From the NCBI RefSeq assembly GCF_040183065.1, contig NW_027185502.1, positions 2,469,501 to 2,533,500 of the forward strand: a DNA stretch of 64,000 nucleotides, in the 5' to 3' direction. Shown here one piece after another: positions 20,987 through 33,594 of this stretch. Source of the DNA: Periplaneta americana (Eukaryota > Arthropoda > Insecta > Blattodea > Blattidae). Each line of letters opens with the position of its first letter. Position 1 is the stretch's first letter. The position numbers were made by a program, and so were the translations under genes. Below the pieces are notes generated by a model. It was given only the letters and a program-made list of their open reading frames with translations, searched no databases and was not told where the DNA came from.

Positions 20987-23900
20987 GAGGTTGCTATCAA
21001 TGGGCCGGCTCGATTTCTCCATAGGTATCGACAATAGGTACACTCTGGTGGCTGTTTAGTATACTTGGGGTTTGCCAAAGTGTCGCCATATTAGTTGTGA
21101 GTTGCTTGACGCAGACACAAAGCAAAAGTGAAATAAGGTAAGATTTTCACGTTTTTCTTTTAATTTACTAGTGTAATGAAGGAAGCATTTCTGTCAAATA
21201 TTAATCCTGTATAAATTTCTGCAGACACTGTCTGAAAGTACGATGAATTCTCGTTATTTAGTCATATTTCCATTAAAAATTTAGTTACCTTGGACGGATA
21301 CAGAGTCATGTTAAACGATGCACTGCTAGTTGCCTTCAATGAGTCGGTCTGCATTGCTATGAATGGGCTAGTGGCCCAATGATGGAAACCATAACTACTG
21401 TTTCGAATTAGTTAACAAAGAGCCGTGCTAGCTGATTTAATACGTGTATAATGTAAACTAATGATTAGTTATACATGCATATATTATAAATATGTATGTT
21501 TTCTTTCCTAGATACCGTCAAAAATGAAATATGATTGGTGGCAGGAAGATGGTATGAGTCGTGCTTTAGCTGCAGTACGAAATGGTGACATGGGTGTCAA
21601 TGAGGCTGCCAGAACATATAGTGAGCCTAGGGTAGCATTACAAAGACATTTAGCGGGCAAGAATTGTTTTGCTATTGAACATAAAAAAAAAGTATAGGTA
21701 TCATAGCTGATCTTCCCACAGAAGTGGAAAATGAATTTATTGCTAATGTTCTCAAACTTCAGGAAATTAGGCCTATTATGGTTTTACGCCAAGGGAATTG
21801 CGCTTGCTATCTTTTGATATAGCCAAAGGGAACGAAATCCCTCGTATATTCAGTAAAGAAAAGAGAATCGTCGGAAAGAAATTGTATTATACATCCCGAA
21901 CTTAACTTGCGTCAACCAGAGTCGACCTCTTTTGCTCGAGCTAAGGGGTTTAATAAAGAAAACATAAGTCATTTTTTTGATACCTTGCAGAAAATTGTTG
22001 ACGAAAACCAGCTCAATTCAATGGGAGTATTCAAGGTTGATGAGACTGGTTTATAAACTGTGTAAAACAAACCTAGAAAGATGCTTGCCTTCAAGTTAAA
22101 AGAGCAGTAGGTTTGACAGCCAGTGGCAACAGAGGTTTCTCTACTAATCCAGTTTGCTGCACAAGTGTTGCGTGTCAGTATGTTCCACCACTGATCATCT
22201 ACAAACGTGCGCGTTCTGCAAAAGGATTAGAAGATGGAGCTTCATTGGGAACAATTTTTGCTTATTATCCTGAAAGTGGATACATTAACAAATATGTATT
22301 TGTGAGGTGCTTAAGGCATTTCATCGGCACTGTCCGTTCTTCAAAGGAAGGAGAAGTCTTGCTTCTTCTTGATGGACATTCAACTCACACCAGAAATCTC
22401 ATCAAGCTGGCACACACTACTCTTAGGCTGCAGCCATTGGACGTGTCGTTTGTTAAGCATTTGAGTAAGCAAACCTGAAGTTCTTACCCAATTTCATATA
22501 CCACGACTGTTTGGTAAAACATGTGGACTGGCGGCAACAATAGGGACTGCAGTAAATGGATTTGCAAAAACTGGAGTTTGGCCAGTCAACAGGGCCATGT
22601 TCCAAGATTGCCATTTTGTGGCAACGATGCAGTTTGAAACAGATGATGTTCCCATTAATGAAGCTTCTACAATTGGACTTTTCAATGAGTAAATTCCAGA
22701 ACCAAATTGGCCTAATACCGTGAATCTAGAAAAAGGAGCAATAGCATCTGGAAGTCAAGATAGTTTAGAATGTCTTCCAGCTGATGCAACAATGTTGGCA
22801 CCAAAATTGCAAGTTTCCTTGGGTGAAATCTTCTCCTATACCAAACAAAATTTCTTTCGGAAGAAGTGCAAATAAAGCTCAGAGAATGATAGTGATCATG
22901 AGCAGTCCGTACAAGCAGAGGCTGGAAGAGGTAAAAAGCGAACAACTAAAAGGAGACGTCTTGAAAATCCTGCACCAGAGAAGTCAGCTCAAACCAAACT
23001 CTCGTTTTCTTCAAATAGTTCAACGAGGTGTAATTATAAGAAGAAGTCATGGTATTGTGGCCTCTGTTGCAATGGCATAAAAGGAGATATGATTCACTGT
23101 CTGTCATGCAACGAGTGGGTTCATGAGAATTGTGCTGCTGTTCCAAAGAAGCCAAAGTGTTCTATTGCGAAAACTGTGACTAAAGTTTGACAACGTTTCA
23201 TAAAAGTTTCGTTTTTTTCTCATGTTAGCTGCTATAAAGAAAACTGAATTCATGGTTTCCATTGCACATTCTTTTTTAAATTTTTCAGTTTTTTATTTGG
23301 TCAGCCAAAGAGAGAAGAAGGATAGAGTTTAATTGGCTTAACAATAAGTAATGGTATTTATAGTCTAATACTTCAATTGTCTTGATATGTTTTGTTTTTA
23401 GGTATATAAATTGCTGTTTTGTTTGATTAGCCCTTAAACTTTCAACTTTCGTTATTTTTTAAATGTTTTAGTTCTGTTTAATCACGCTATAGAACAAATA
23501 GGGCCTAAAGTCTTTTCTTTTTATTTCTTTAAGATCGTAAATAATTTGAGATATAAATGCTGCAGGTCGAAGCCTGATTACCAACTGACAATGATGTATT
23601 TCATTTTCTTGTGTTAATGAAATATCTGAAGATTTTTGTAAGTGCCCTAGTGGTCTTGCTTGTGTTCGAATACACATTCTGTGGTTCCACATGCCAACAC
23701 ACTACTCATATTAATGCCGAAGATATTGTGTATAGGCATTTATTTAGATGCGGGTTGTTATTTAACAATATTATTCTGCAGCCCATTCATGGAAACTACC
23801 TGGTCCAATGAAGGAAACAAGCTTCTTTCATTGGGCCGATGATGCTTACTTTTATTTTCCAAATATTTCATTAACATCGGATATTTATAACCTCTGTTTG

Positions 23901-24016
23901 TAGCGTAGTGAAATACAGAAGATAATGTTTAAGTTTGCTTGAAAAAGGAAATAAATATTACTTTATCCGAGGATATTATATGAGATTTATTTTAAGTGGC
24001 CCATTGATAGCAACCT
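20987..24016 (+). mobile_element. pogo-family element 1 (~3.0 kb)
   Basis: The left end GAGGTTGCTATCAATGGGCC is inverted at the right end (GGCCCATTGATAGCAACCT, 23998-24016). TA lies on both sides (20985-20986, 24017-24018). Variants of GGCCCAATGATGG recur inside both ends (about 21374 and 23820), probably subterminal transposase-binding repeats. The body codes a broken pogo transposase on the plus strand. Confidence 0.8.
21524..23183 (+). pseudogene. pogo transposase with C-terminal PHD finger
   Basis: A start at 21524 follows a splice-like TTTCTTTCCTAG. In order: a pipsqueak-type helix-turn-helix (SRALAAVRNGDMGVNEAA), the DDE core with Asp in KVDETGL (22039), LLLLDGHSTHT (22371) and LQPLDVSF (22440), then a tail ending in a C4HC3 PHD-like finger (23056-23183: CGLC, HCLSC, HENC, CENC). 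Stops and shifts break it in many places, and about 15 residues before the third Asp are deleted. pogo/Tigger proteins are the named relatives. A PHD finger would be expected to read histone tails and could bias insertion; that role is inferred. Confidence 0.8.
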
Positions 24017-24018
24017 TA

Positions 24019-24474
24019 CCCTATGTCTGAGAAAAGTAAAATTGGTTATGGAAAGACTCAATCCTGCCACTTTTTGCAACAACATATTGTATTTTCCCTG
24101 GACCAAATATACAATATGGCGTTGCTAGAAGTGGCAGTGATATGCTGAACATGTTAAATTACCTTGGTGTAACAGTGTGTGGTATAAGTGTGTATGCAGA
24201 TGCATCTTGGGATAGTATAGTATTTCCTTATGTGGAGCACAACAAACAAGCACCACATTATCTTATTCCTGGCTGGTGCATCTTGGCATAATCCAAACAA
24301 TACGTTGGTGTGAGCAGATATTGAAAGTTAGTTAGTTGGTGTTGTTCTGTGGATTTCTCACACTTTGTCTGCCGTTATTGTGTTGGAGATACGAACGTTG
24401 GGAGAAAGTAAAAATGATTTTGTGGATGCATAGAACAGCACTTGACCCATGCTGCCTCATTTCCAGGAAACATT
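24019..24474. other. No recognisable feature
   Basis: Spacer after the pogo element; no family motif. Confidence 0.4.
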
Positions 24475-24600
24475 TATTTATTTATTTATTTACTCTGGTG
24501 GAATTAAGGCCATCAGGCCTTCTCTTCCACATCACCAGAAATACAATACAACTACAAGAAAATTATACATCAATGCAATTAATCTACAGTAATGTTTCTG
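24475..24600 (-). mobile_element. LINE 3' end with (AAATA)n tail
   Basis: On minus, GGCCTGATGGCCTTAATTCC followed by ACCAGAGTAAATAAATAAAT resembles the common arthropod LINE 3' UTR that ends in AAATA repeats. No coding sequence remains. Family assignment is from memory. Confidence 0.45.
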
Positions 24601-25798
24601 AGTAAAGAACACACAAACACATGTATTTCCTGCTTCTATTGTTTTTATTTAATTTGTGTATATAGTATAATGCTGTATATTTGTGCATATAATAGCATAG
24701 TAGGTAGGACAATGTATGTGATATGATGTGAGGCAACCCTCTGCTGCAGAGCGCACAGATGAAGTGTCAGAAGTCTACTCCCCTTCTTTGCGACACGAGA
24801 CAGCATTTTAAATTATGCACACATACAAGAGAATGTTGAATTGCACTTTTCCTTTATTTGTAGCTGTTTATTATTACGTCATTTAATATTTTTAAATTTG
24901 CGATTATTAGCAGAGAGAACCAGTTGTTAAAAAATTAGAATGACATCACAGGATATATCAATGGATTTGCACATACGATTACTGGAATTGCGATGTGTTA
25001 ACCTTACGACCAGAGATTTCAACATTGACTATGAAGCCGAACAAGCATGTACATAAGCGAAAATTTTAATATTATAATTTCAAGTTATCATAATACATAC
25101 TTATTATTAGGAATTTTATACAATACAGGTCATTATGCAATGCAGAAAGAAAGAAGGGCTGACTATTATTTGGAAATAGGCCTATGTAGATACGACCTCA
25201 AGTGAAGTATTCATATCATGAAATAATGTTATTTAATTATTCTCTCTATTTACAATCCCCTAGTTACTTTCTTCTCACTATGTATGGGAGGCAACTCGGG
25301 CATGAAGTTCTACCTTGTTGACCCCAAAACGCCTTCATTGCATGTAAAGACGACACCTTCACACTTACAACTCTGCTCAAAAACATGACGGCTTTCCCTC
25401 ACATTCTTCACTACGAGCAAGAAATAAACACTTAGCTCAGTTGCCAATTCTTGAAGTCATTGTCATATTTATTTCTACCATGCGCCTAAGAGCTGAGGAG
25501 AAAATGGGAGTTTATGAGGGTTTACCAATTCTAGGAAAAAAGGCCGTCATGTTTTGGAGCAAGGCATGCCCTCACCATTATTACAATCTAAAAAGTGCCC
25601 ACATTCCAGTACAGTGTCCTGAAATTTTCGCATGGTTTACATTGTGTGAATACTGGGTGAAGAACTTTTAATTGCACAACTGAACAACACTGCACAACAC
25701 AGCATGTCTTAGTAGTCTACTGCAGTGTAACGTTTATTGTTATAATTGCAACTAACAAACAATAAAATTACAAAAATTGGATAAGCAATAAAAAAATC
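24601..25798. other. No clear feature; weak inverted similarity
   Basis: AACATGACGGC near 25383 recurs inverted near 25545 (GCCGTCATGTTTT), hinting at a decayed inverted-repeat element. No coding family is recognised. Confidence 0.35.
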
Positions 25799-25990
25799 GA
25801 GCGAGTCGGGTCAAATGGTAGTCTTTGAGCCTCGTATTTGGAAGGTCCTGGGTTCAAACCCCTTGGTCAGCCAATCTGATTGAGATTTTTTATGGTTTCA
25901 CTCAATCACAAAGGCACATGCTGGATTGGAAATTTACATACCAAGATTCATGATCTCCTTAATCACCAATATAATAAACATTAAAACAAA
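25799..25990 (+). mobile_element. SINE-c (tRNA-headed)
   Basis: The head 25799-25873 has GGTCAAATGGTAGTCTTTGA and box B GGGTTCAAACCCC. It is followed by a core GATTGAGATTTTTTATGG … CACATGCTGG that resembles the SINE-b core. The 3' limit is uncertain. Confidence 0.65.
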
Positions 25991-26479
25991 ATCTAAATCA
26001 GTTACATGAACATAAGCCATCTATAACACACAATAAAAACAGAGTCAGAACAAAAGTCCACGACCTATTGATATACCCTACACACGTGATATGACCACAG
26101 ATGTTAAAGTGTGTATAAATAAACTTCATAAAAAAGTTACCAACTGAGAATAAGTAAAACAGAGAAAATGTGATTATGGGATTTTCAGGTTAGGTTGGAC
26201 AAATTTAATTTCAGGTAAAATTAATAATAGGACCTCAGAATGGCTCGAAATTAACATAGAAGTAAAACAGCAGTCTCTCCCTCCTTCTGTTTATAATGCA
26301 CTTGAATTACATTCTTCAGGAATTGAGACAAATGCGACATGGTCAGTTTCAGGTAAACAGAAATTTGAAAACAGTTTCATTGATATTTGCAGATAACCTA
26401 CTTTTAATATCATCTGCAGAAAACTATTTACAATACTCAGTATATAATTTAAACATCATTGCAAAAAAAATATAACATG
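25991..26479. other. No recognisable feature
   Basis: AT-rich, possibly the decayed upstream part of the following LINE. Confidence 0.35.
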
Positions 26480-27073
26480 GAAATAAATACAGGAAGGCCT
26501 TCTGGTGAAAATAACCTGTCCCTAGTAAAATATGTGTAGATGGCAAAATTTTAGAATGAGTCAATGATTTTACATATCTTGGCTACAAATTAATATTTGA
26601 TCATTATTTGGATATAATAAGCAAAATTGTAAAGTACTCCAAAACTATGGAAATAATAAACAGGATAATGAAACCTTCCCTGGTACAGAAAAGCACTAGA
26701 ATACGCCTTTAACAAACGTTGTATTCTGTTATGGTAGTGAGGCATGGACTTTAAGGTGGATGGATGAATGCATGAGATTTATGCAAAGAACAGCATGATA
26801 TACAAAATGAGATCATAAACGCAAAGACGAAGTAATGGAAGAACTCGGTCTGGAATCAATATTCTATTTCATACAGAAATATTAGAACTGGATGAGCCAT
26901 TTGCAATGTGTGAGATCCCACAGAATTCCAAAAGCTATGCTTCACTATCAACCCCATGGGAAAAGATCTGTGGGACATCCGATAAAGAGTTGAGGAGAAA
27001 ATTCTTGGTTATTATGAGATTGTAATAGTTGACATGGCCTAACACTTGTATAGATGATGATGATGATGATGAA
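26480..27073 (+). pseudogene. LINE-C ORF2 C-terminus (decayed)
   Basis: Frames on the plus strand show the region after the RT catalytic site: VNDFTYLGYK, SKIVKYSKTMEIINRIM, remnants of the YGSEAWTL block (26735-26760), EELGLE-like residues and the basic GKRSVGHP end (26958-26985). The sequence finishes in a (GAT)n tail (27055-27073), as usual for this family. Relatives lie at 40350-40696 and 60371-60747. Many stops; not functional. Confidence 0.65.
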
Positions 27074-27306
27074 GTCAGGTAGGTAGAGGTGTTTGTTGTG
27101 CAGCAGCATGGTGTGCTGGTTTTGGTTTTTCCACACCCATACTGCATATGCAAGGAATTTCCCACCATCGATTACAGTTAAGGGAAAATTATTACGTGCT
27201 GAAAATAAATTCTAAATATTATTGTTTTTACAAAATATACTAATTTGGGGCTTTATGCCACAAAATACTGGAATATGCTACAGTGCATGCTCAATAGTCC
27301 ATTATA

Positions 27307-28840
27307 GGGGAATGTCTTGTGGTATCGGACAGCAGCTGGTATCGGACAAACTCAGTTGCCAAACAGGTGCTGCCATAAGCGGGAATAGGAAGTAACTAAC
27401 AGATCCGGCTGCATGCTGTTCGCCACATTTAGTCCAGCTGTAGTGTTGTTTGTGTGTGGTTAATTCTTTTGTTGTTGGTGTTGTGTGTAGCCCTGCAAGG
27501 AGTTAAATTTGCCAGCAAGTTTCTGGAGTAAAAGTAAGTCGAGTTAGATTTTAAGCACACTGATTAAAACAACATATTTTACTCTATAAACTGCAGTGTT
27601 AAAATCCCTTGAACTTCAAAGCTGCTCCTTCAGACATTTATTTGTTACTGCGCGTCATTCAGGTGGTATCGGACAATAAAGTGGCGGGCAGTATCGGACA
27701 GTGAAGGTCGTGATCCATGCATTGATAATAATGGCTCTGCATTTTATTTCAGGAAAAAAAAAGGGAAAAATAACAGGAAAATGGGAGGAAGAAAACATGG
27801 TATTGGCTGTACATAAAATACGTAACAAAGAAATGACAATAAGAGAAGCAAGTGTTCGTTTTAATGTACCCAGAAGTACTTTAGGAGATCGAATTAAAGC
27901 TCTTGAAGATGGTAAGGTAATCCCTTTGAAATCATGTATGGCCAATAGTGGGACTTTTCGGAGAACTTTTACTGACGAGCAAGATGCCGACTTGTACAAT
28001 CATATAAAGACAGCCACTCATGCCACTAAATAAAAATGAGTTTTTAAAACTCGCTTACCAGTTTGCAGAGAAACTAAAAGTTGTTCATCGTTTCAATACG
28101 ACAAAAATGATGACCGGGAAGGAATTTTATTACGAATTCATGAAGAAACATAAAGATCTGAGCTTAAGGATGGCAGAATCAACCAGTTTACAGAGGGCAG
28201 CAGGTTTCAATAGAGAGCAAACAGACAGAATTTTTGATCAGCTAAGTGATCTGATGGGGAAATATTCGTACAGACCATCAAGAATATTCAAAGCAGATGA
28301 GACTGGTGTGTCTTGTGTCCACAACAATCACCTCAAAGGAAAAAAACAAGTGGGAAAACTAACATCTGGAGAGAGGGGTAAGAATGTTACTGTCCTTTCA
28401 ATAAATGCTTCTGGTGATTAGTACAGTCCACCATTGTTTATCTTTCCACGCGTGAGAGTTGATAATGACTTAACAAAAGATGCACCAGTGGGAAGTGTTT
28501 TTGATGGCCAGCCAAGTGGGTGGATCACGAAAGAAGGCTTCCTCAAATGGATGAAAAGTTTTGTAGACAAAGTGAATCCATGCGAAAAAAAGCCCTGTTC
28601 TTTTGATTGTGGATGGGCATGCCAGCCATAAGGGTCTGGATGTGGTTTTGTACGCAAAACAGCATCATGCTCACATGCTTAGCCTACCATCCCATACTAC
28701 CCACAAATTGAAACCGCTTGATAGAGTTGTGATGAAACCTTTCAAGAATGCTTATAATGAAGCATGCTCTTTATGGATGAGAAAATATCCTAATCTGAAA
28801 ATTGGTCTCAAGGACATAGCTGGATTGGTAAACCCTGCCC
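27307..28840 (+). mobile_element. pogo-family element 2 (right end lost)
   Basis: A TA at 27305-27306 precedes GGGGAATGTCTTGTGGTATC. The motif GTATCGGACA occurs four times before the coding region (27332, 27349, 27665, 27693), a likely array of transposase-binding sites. The element stops abruptly at about 28840, where RAG1-like sequence starts, so its right end is missing. Confidence 0.7.
27731..28840 (+). pseudogene. pogo transposase 2 (pipsqueak HTH + DDE)
   Basis: The start at 27731 is in frame with a pipsqueak helix-turn-helix (EENMVLAVHKIRNKEMTIRE, then VPRSTLGDRIK). The DDE core follows: Asp in KADETGVS (28296), VDGHASHKG (28612) and KPLDRVVMKPF (28720). Breaks: a shift near 28015, an in-frame TAG at 28419, and a shift at a seven-A run near 28585. 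The C-terminal third is absent because the element is cut at 28840. Compared with pogo 1 it is less decayed and belongs to a different subfamily (different ends). Confidence 0.8.
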
Positions 28841-28859
28841 TGCATTTCGATCTTTGGCA

Positions 28860-28867
28860 CCTCATCT
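28860..28867. repeat. Left target-site duplication of hAT-1
   Basis: CCTCATCT, identical to 31229-31236. Eight bases is the hAT signature. Confidence 0.9.
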
Positions 28868-31228
28868 CAGTGGCGTATACTGGTTAAAGGGTTTGGGCTA
28901 CCACTGCCCCCATTATTACACAAAATATATTTTAAAATCCCTATAATAAAATTCCTTACATATTTATGTGAATTCCAGACGTCTTGATTGAGACGAAAAT
29001 ACGTTGATGACTTCGTCATTGAAATTACAGTTGGGCCACTTGCAAAGTTTCTGTAGAAATGGCTTTTCAATGGATATTAGTGCCAAGCCAGATAAACGTT
29101 CTTGTGTATGAGTTGATCTGCAGTAGGATTTTATTCTCTTCAACGCAGAAAATGTTCTTTCTACCGATGCTGATGTAGCTGGTATTGTCACAATTAATGT
29201 TGCCAATTTAAGGACTTCAGGAATAACTTGGTTCAGCTGGTTTTAACTTTGATACCTCTTGCAAGTAGTATGCTATGTCTAGACTTTTTGTCTGAAGAAT
29301 ATTGTAGAGCACATCTGTATGTGCGAACACTGTAGCATAGACTTCAAGAAGAAATATATTCTGAAACTGTGTGAAAAAATTAAAATATCCTTGAGCCTGC
29401 ACAATTACATCATCATCATAGTTTTCTTCAGAGTCATTACAAATTATATTTTGTAAGAAAGCAGTCCGTTTTTCTCTGTATTCCTTTACTGTATTTACAA
29501 GCCGAGATGTAAAATTCAATCTAGTTGGTGCTACTTTTGGGAGTTTCTTGTTCATAAATTCCTTGAGTTTTCTGATCTTTTAGGAGATGATGAGAAAAAT
29601 GCAGCTAAACCCGACGGTGTTTTGAAAAAAATGCGGCATTCTGGAATGGATGAAGTAGTTTTTTGCAAAACTAAATTGAGAACATGGCTGTAACAGTGGA
29701 CAAATAGTGCTTGAGGATACTTTTCTTGAACTTTTGTTTTTAAGCCATTAATATTTCCCGCCATAACTGAAGCACCATCGTATGTCTGTGCAATTAAGTT
29801 ATTGCCGACATTGTATTCTGCTGTAACACCTTCCACATGCTGAAACAAAGCAGCAGCAGTTTTGTCCGATCTGACATTTGTGAATCCTATAATCCGTTCT
29901 TGAACATTGGCAGTACTGTCGACGTATCTTAAATCAGTGGGCAATTGACTCTGATTAGAGCAGTAACTTGTTTCATCAACAACAATGGCCACAAAAGGTT
30001 TTATGTTCTTTATCATAACCCCACTTATAGCAAATATTAAGTCATTCTGAATTGCGGGAGAAGTACCACGAAATACTGTTGAACTCTTAAGATGATTGGC
30101 CAGTAAATGGTCAAATTCACTTAAGGAACTTAAATATTCAATATAATTTCCTCTATTGTCTGATTCCACACTCTCGTTATGACCCCGAAAAGCCAATTCT
30201 TGTTTTCCTAGAAAGCAGACTGCGTTAATAAGACGCAGTAAAATCTCCCGATTTTTTTTCCACAGGAGCATTGTGTTAGTTGATATGTAGAGCTTTTTGC
30301 TTATCTAGCTGTAAATCAATTCTTGTCTTCCCAAAGTTTGCAAAGTTCATGCTACTACAAATATGAGCTTTTGATTTGTCGTATTCTAGGACTGCCGTTC
30401 GAAGGGAGTTCATATTAGAAAACCCCTCTTTCGACCACACATTAGTTTCGTGGCTAAATAACAAACATGGCCAGCAAAATAGTTTAGACAGTTTAGAAGT
30501 ACCACACAACCAATTCCACTTACCATATGAAGTTGAAGTGAAATGGCGTGTGTACTCACGCTGTTTTTCTTTTACATCCATGGACAAATTTAACTCAGGA
30601 GTTGGTCCTTCCATTTTCACAATTTCAACTTTCTCGTTGTTATGTACGACGGTTAAAAGGCACTTTTAATAAACCTTCTATTACACAGTCATTTTCAACA
30701 CAAACCTCTCCAGAAACTTGTTCTGCCATATTTTTCACAATATCACTTAATTGGGAAATTAAAATTAATAATTCACAATTAATATAACTCTTAGACACTC
30801 GAACAAATCACAGATTTAAAATAATGCACTGCAAGAACACAATCACATTCATGAGCTAGCATGCTAAGCGTATTGTTGCTTCGTGCCTGCGAAGAAACCG
30901 ATCACGAGAGCGGCAACTCACCCGCCTACGCTGCACGATGGAAACAGAAGGGAGCGGGGGACGGGCAGTTGTACGACAGGACAGCGTGCGCGGAACGATC
31001 ACAGGCTACCTCACGTAGCAAGCGGTTTCTCCAGCGATGCCGCCTTGACAACTTGTTTCTTTTTGTGAGCAGAGAGCGCATATAAATCTAACAATTACTT
31101 TAATTTTAATTACTATGGTAAAACTAATAATACAAAATTATTACATTATGTTATATTATAAACTTTTTCTTTTGTAATTTCCTTGGGCTACCGCCGGTAG
31201 CCCCGGTAGTCCGCAAAATACGCCCCTG
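28868..31228 (-). mobile_element. hAT-1, 2361 bp with both ends
   Basis: Begins CAGTGGCGTATACTGG and ends in the inverse of CAGGGGCGTATTTTGCGG. A GGGCTACC motif is shared inside each end. It is flanked by CCTCATCT. The transposase is on minus with an internal deletion, so this is a deletion derivative. A GC-rich stretch (30880-31040) precedes the coding region on minus; its role is unknown. Confidence 0.9.
28964..30732 (-). pseudogene. hAT-1 transposase (ZMYM1-like, DUF4371 type)
   Basis: Reading starts at about 30732. In order: a TTF-type zinc finger (KLFCWPCLLFSHETNVWSKE, 30276-30620), a DUF4371 core with Asp in AIVVDETSYC and AQTYDGASVM, and the hAT dimerisation end ATSASVERTFSALKRIKSYC near 29206-28964. 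Roughly 250 residues between KLKPAEPS and the dimerisation end are missing. Breaks include shifts near 30640 and at an eight-A run (30250-30257), a TAA just before it, and a shift near 29552. It would have cut the element at its ends; it is now inactive. Confidence 0.85.
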
Positions 31229-31236
31229 CCTCATCT
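31229..31236. repeat. Right target-site duplication of hAT-1
   Basis: CCTCATCT. Confidence 0.9.
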
Positions 31237-31553
31237 CATCGTATTGTACTGGTGTGTTGTAAAATCTGCCTCCAGGAAAAGCGCCAATGCTTCTTCTTCA
31301 CTAAAAATTGTATTCCAGACACCTAAAAGACACTAAAAATAAAAATTTAGGGAAAATTAACCACTGAAAATTTATTCCACACACAATAATTAATTTGGGC
31401 TATTTCCTTGCTCAATGTTTTAATTAAATGCCAGTATTCGCTTTTTTGTTCTTTATGTAGGTATACACAGCATATTAACATAACACTGCATGACCACTTA
31501 AAAGAATTAGATAAGTGGTATTTGTCCTACAGAATGTTTAATTTAGTGTGCAC

Positions 31554-32120
31554 TTATTCGTCTTCATGTTCATAATTTGAATGACAGTACACAACAAACA
31601 ACTTCTCAAGATTAAAACACTTGCTCTTGTGACGTCTATTGGACAAAATCTGTTTATATGCCGAAAAGGATCTCTCAACATGCACTGAAGTGACTGGAAC
31701 GTGCTTATACAGTACCGTCCTGGCTACATTAAACCCCTCAGGAAGCTCACCACTTAGAACTTTATACACAGAATTAATGGTTTCATATCCAGGATTTCTT
31801 GAAAAAAAAAAAAAACTTTTTAGCTTCTCACATATTTGAGCAGCATACTTGCCAGGAGCTACACATAATCTATCTTTGCATTCAATAACAGAGACGTGGA
31901 TTCACAAAATGACAGACTGCTGGATTCCATTTGTTGCATGGTATCTGCTACTAAAGTGAAATGCGCATCGATATATGCTAAGTCTTCTTTAAGTCCTTTT
32001 TCTTGAAACACACATTGAGCTTCTTTGATTGACAGAGAATCATTCTCTGAAAATTCCTTAACAATTAGTGCTATTTGTTCAAAGTTATTCGCATAGTATT
32101 TTACTTCTCTCAACCATGTC
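31554..32120 (-). pseudogene. hAT-2 transposase C-terminus (CGGBP1-like type)
   Basis: Two minus-strand pieces: SLSIKEAQCVFQEKGLKEDL with AYIDAHFTLV (31859-32113), then VTSVHVERSFSAYKQILSNR (31554-31769). The VxSVxVERSFSAYK block is the hAT dimerisation signature of CGGBP1-associated hATs. The BED finger and catalytic core are absent, and an A-run (31801-31814) lies in the break. It could be a partner of the BED finger at 9660-10020 by family, but not by position. Confidence 0.7.
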
Positions 32121-32913
32121 CCTCACTTCGTAACAATAGGCTCAGGAGGCAGGGGAGTGTCAGATAACTTCTCTCGGAATACAAAGATAATCCTAGACTG
32201 TAAGTAGATACGTCGTGTATGTTATGCAGGAGAAGGGTAGATAATAAAGTAAACCGTTATCTGAACTCAAGACAGTGACTGTCGGTATGAATGATGGGGC
32301 TAGTTAGGTAGAGGGTCTTAAGGATTCCATTACAAATCTTTGTATACTATAAGAACTATCAGTTTTTTTTTTCAGTTTCATGGAAAAAAATAATAATGAG
32401 TGCTGTTAGCTATATATCCCTATACAGAAAAAGGAAAAAAGAACAAAAATAAAAACAAAAAAGGCACAAACTGTAAAAAAGGCAAATATATGCAATATAA
32501 AACTTCACCACAAGATTTAATTTTTCGTGATTCGTATACATAAATTAACAGCCTTAAAAAAACGTACATTAAGAAAATAGGCACTTTCCTAAACTTCCGA
32601 TCCCTAATTATTAGTGTTCATTGAGTTAATATGTCCCTTATGTGTTAGAAACATTGTACGATTATGTCCATGACTGTTTAATAGTAACGTTTTAGTGGTT
32701 GTCAGATATTAAAGTAACTTCACTGTTTATTGTATTTATTATGGGGCACTTAATAAATAAGAAATCTAAGTGAGCACGCACACAATGCAGTTTTAGAAAC
32801 ACTTTAATAGGGTAAAGAATGTTCATTGATCACTGTCACTAGTATTGGTATTGTCCTCCTCTCCGAAAGTTGTTATTGTGCTTGTAGTAGGTCTACTTAT
32901 GAGGCATCCCTTG
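32121..32913. other. No recognisable feature
   Basis: AT-rich, with A-rich runs (32385-32470). It may include the 3' flank of the RAG1-like element. Confidence 0.4.
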
Positions 32914-33216
32914 TTATTGTGTTTCAGTACTCAATAGCTTTATGACTTCCACAGGTAGGATCCTTTTTTTGTCTTTTGTTCGGTACTGTTGGCGGAGAGA
33001 TGTTATAAAAGGATCAGAGGTGGCAAGGAGTCGATTGAATACATCACGATTAGTGGCCTCTCTTGAAATATTTCTGGCATGATGTTCACGAAATTGCTTA
33101 AGATGTTTATTCCTTGCTTCTTGGGCTTCTTCCGACATTTGTCCAATTGGAAGTAATGCCTCGGAAATAATAACAGAACCATGAATGAGTATTTCATGTA
33201 CAGTGACGGGCTTGGG

Positions 33217-33580
<364 letters not shown>

Positions 33581-33594
33581 ATACCAAGAGTACA
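33581..33594. repeat. Right target-site duplication of SINE-a copy 1
   Basis: ATACCAAGAGTACA. Confidence 0.8.

Larger units (their letters stand above)
28838..31303 (-). pseudogene. RAG1-like fragment split by hAT-1
   Basis: Pieces 28838-28867 and 31229-31303 together match 34612-34708 in the longer RAG1-like relic. On minus they encode the block EEEALALFLEADFT ahead of the catalytic region. The 2361-bp hAT-1 sits between them with an 8-bp duplication. The left boundary abuts pogo 2, sharing a few bases, so a rearrangement or insertion joined the two. Confidence 0.7.

Noticed and set aside
25360..25560. Inverted repeat element around GACGGC
   Set aside because: Only about 11-20 bp match convincingly; too weak to call.
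30861..31085. GC-rich frames as a host exon
   Set aside because: They lie inside hAT-1, between its right end and transposase start, so they are part of the element.
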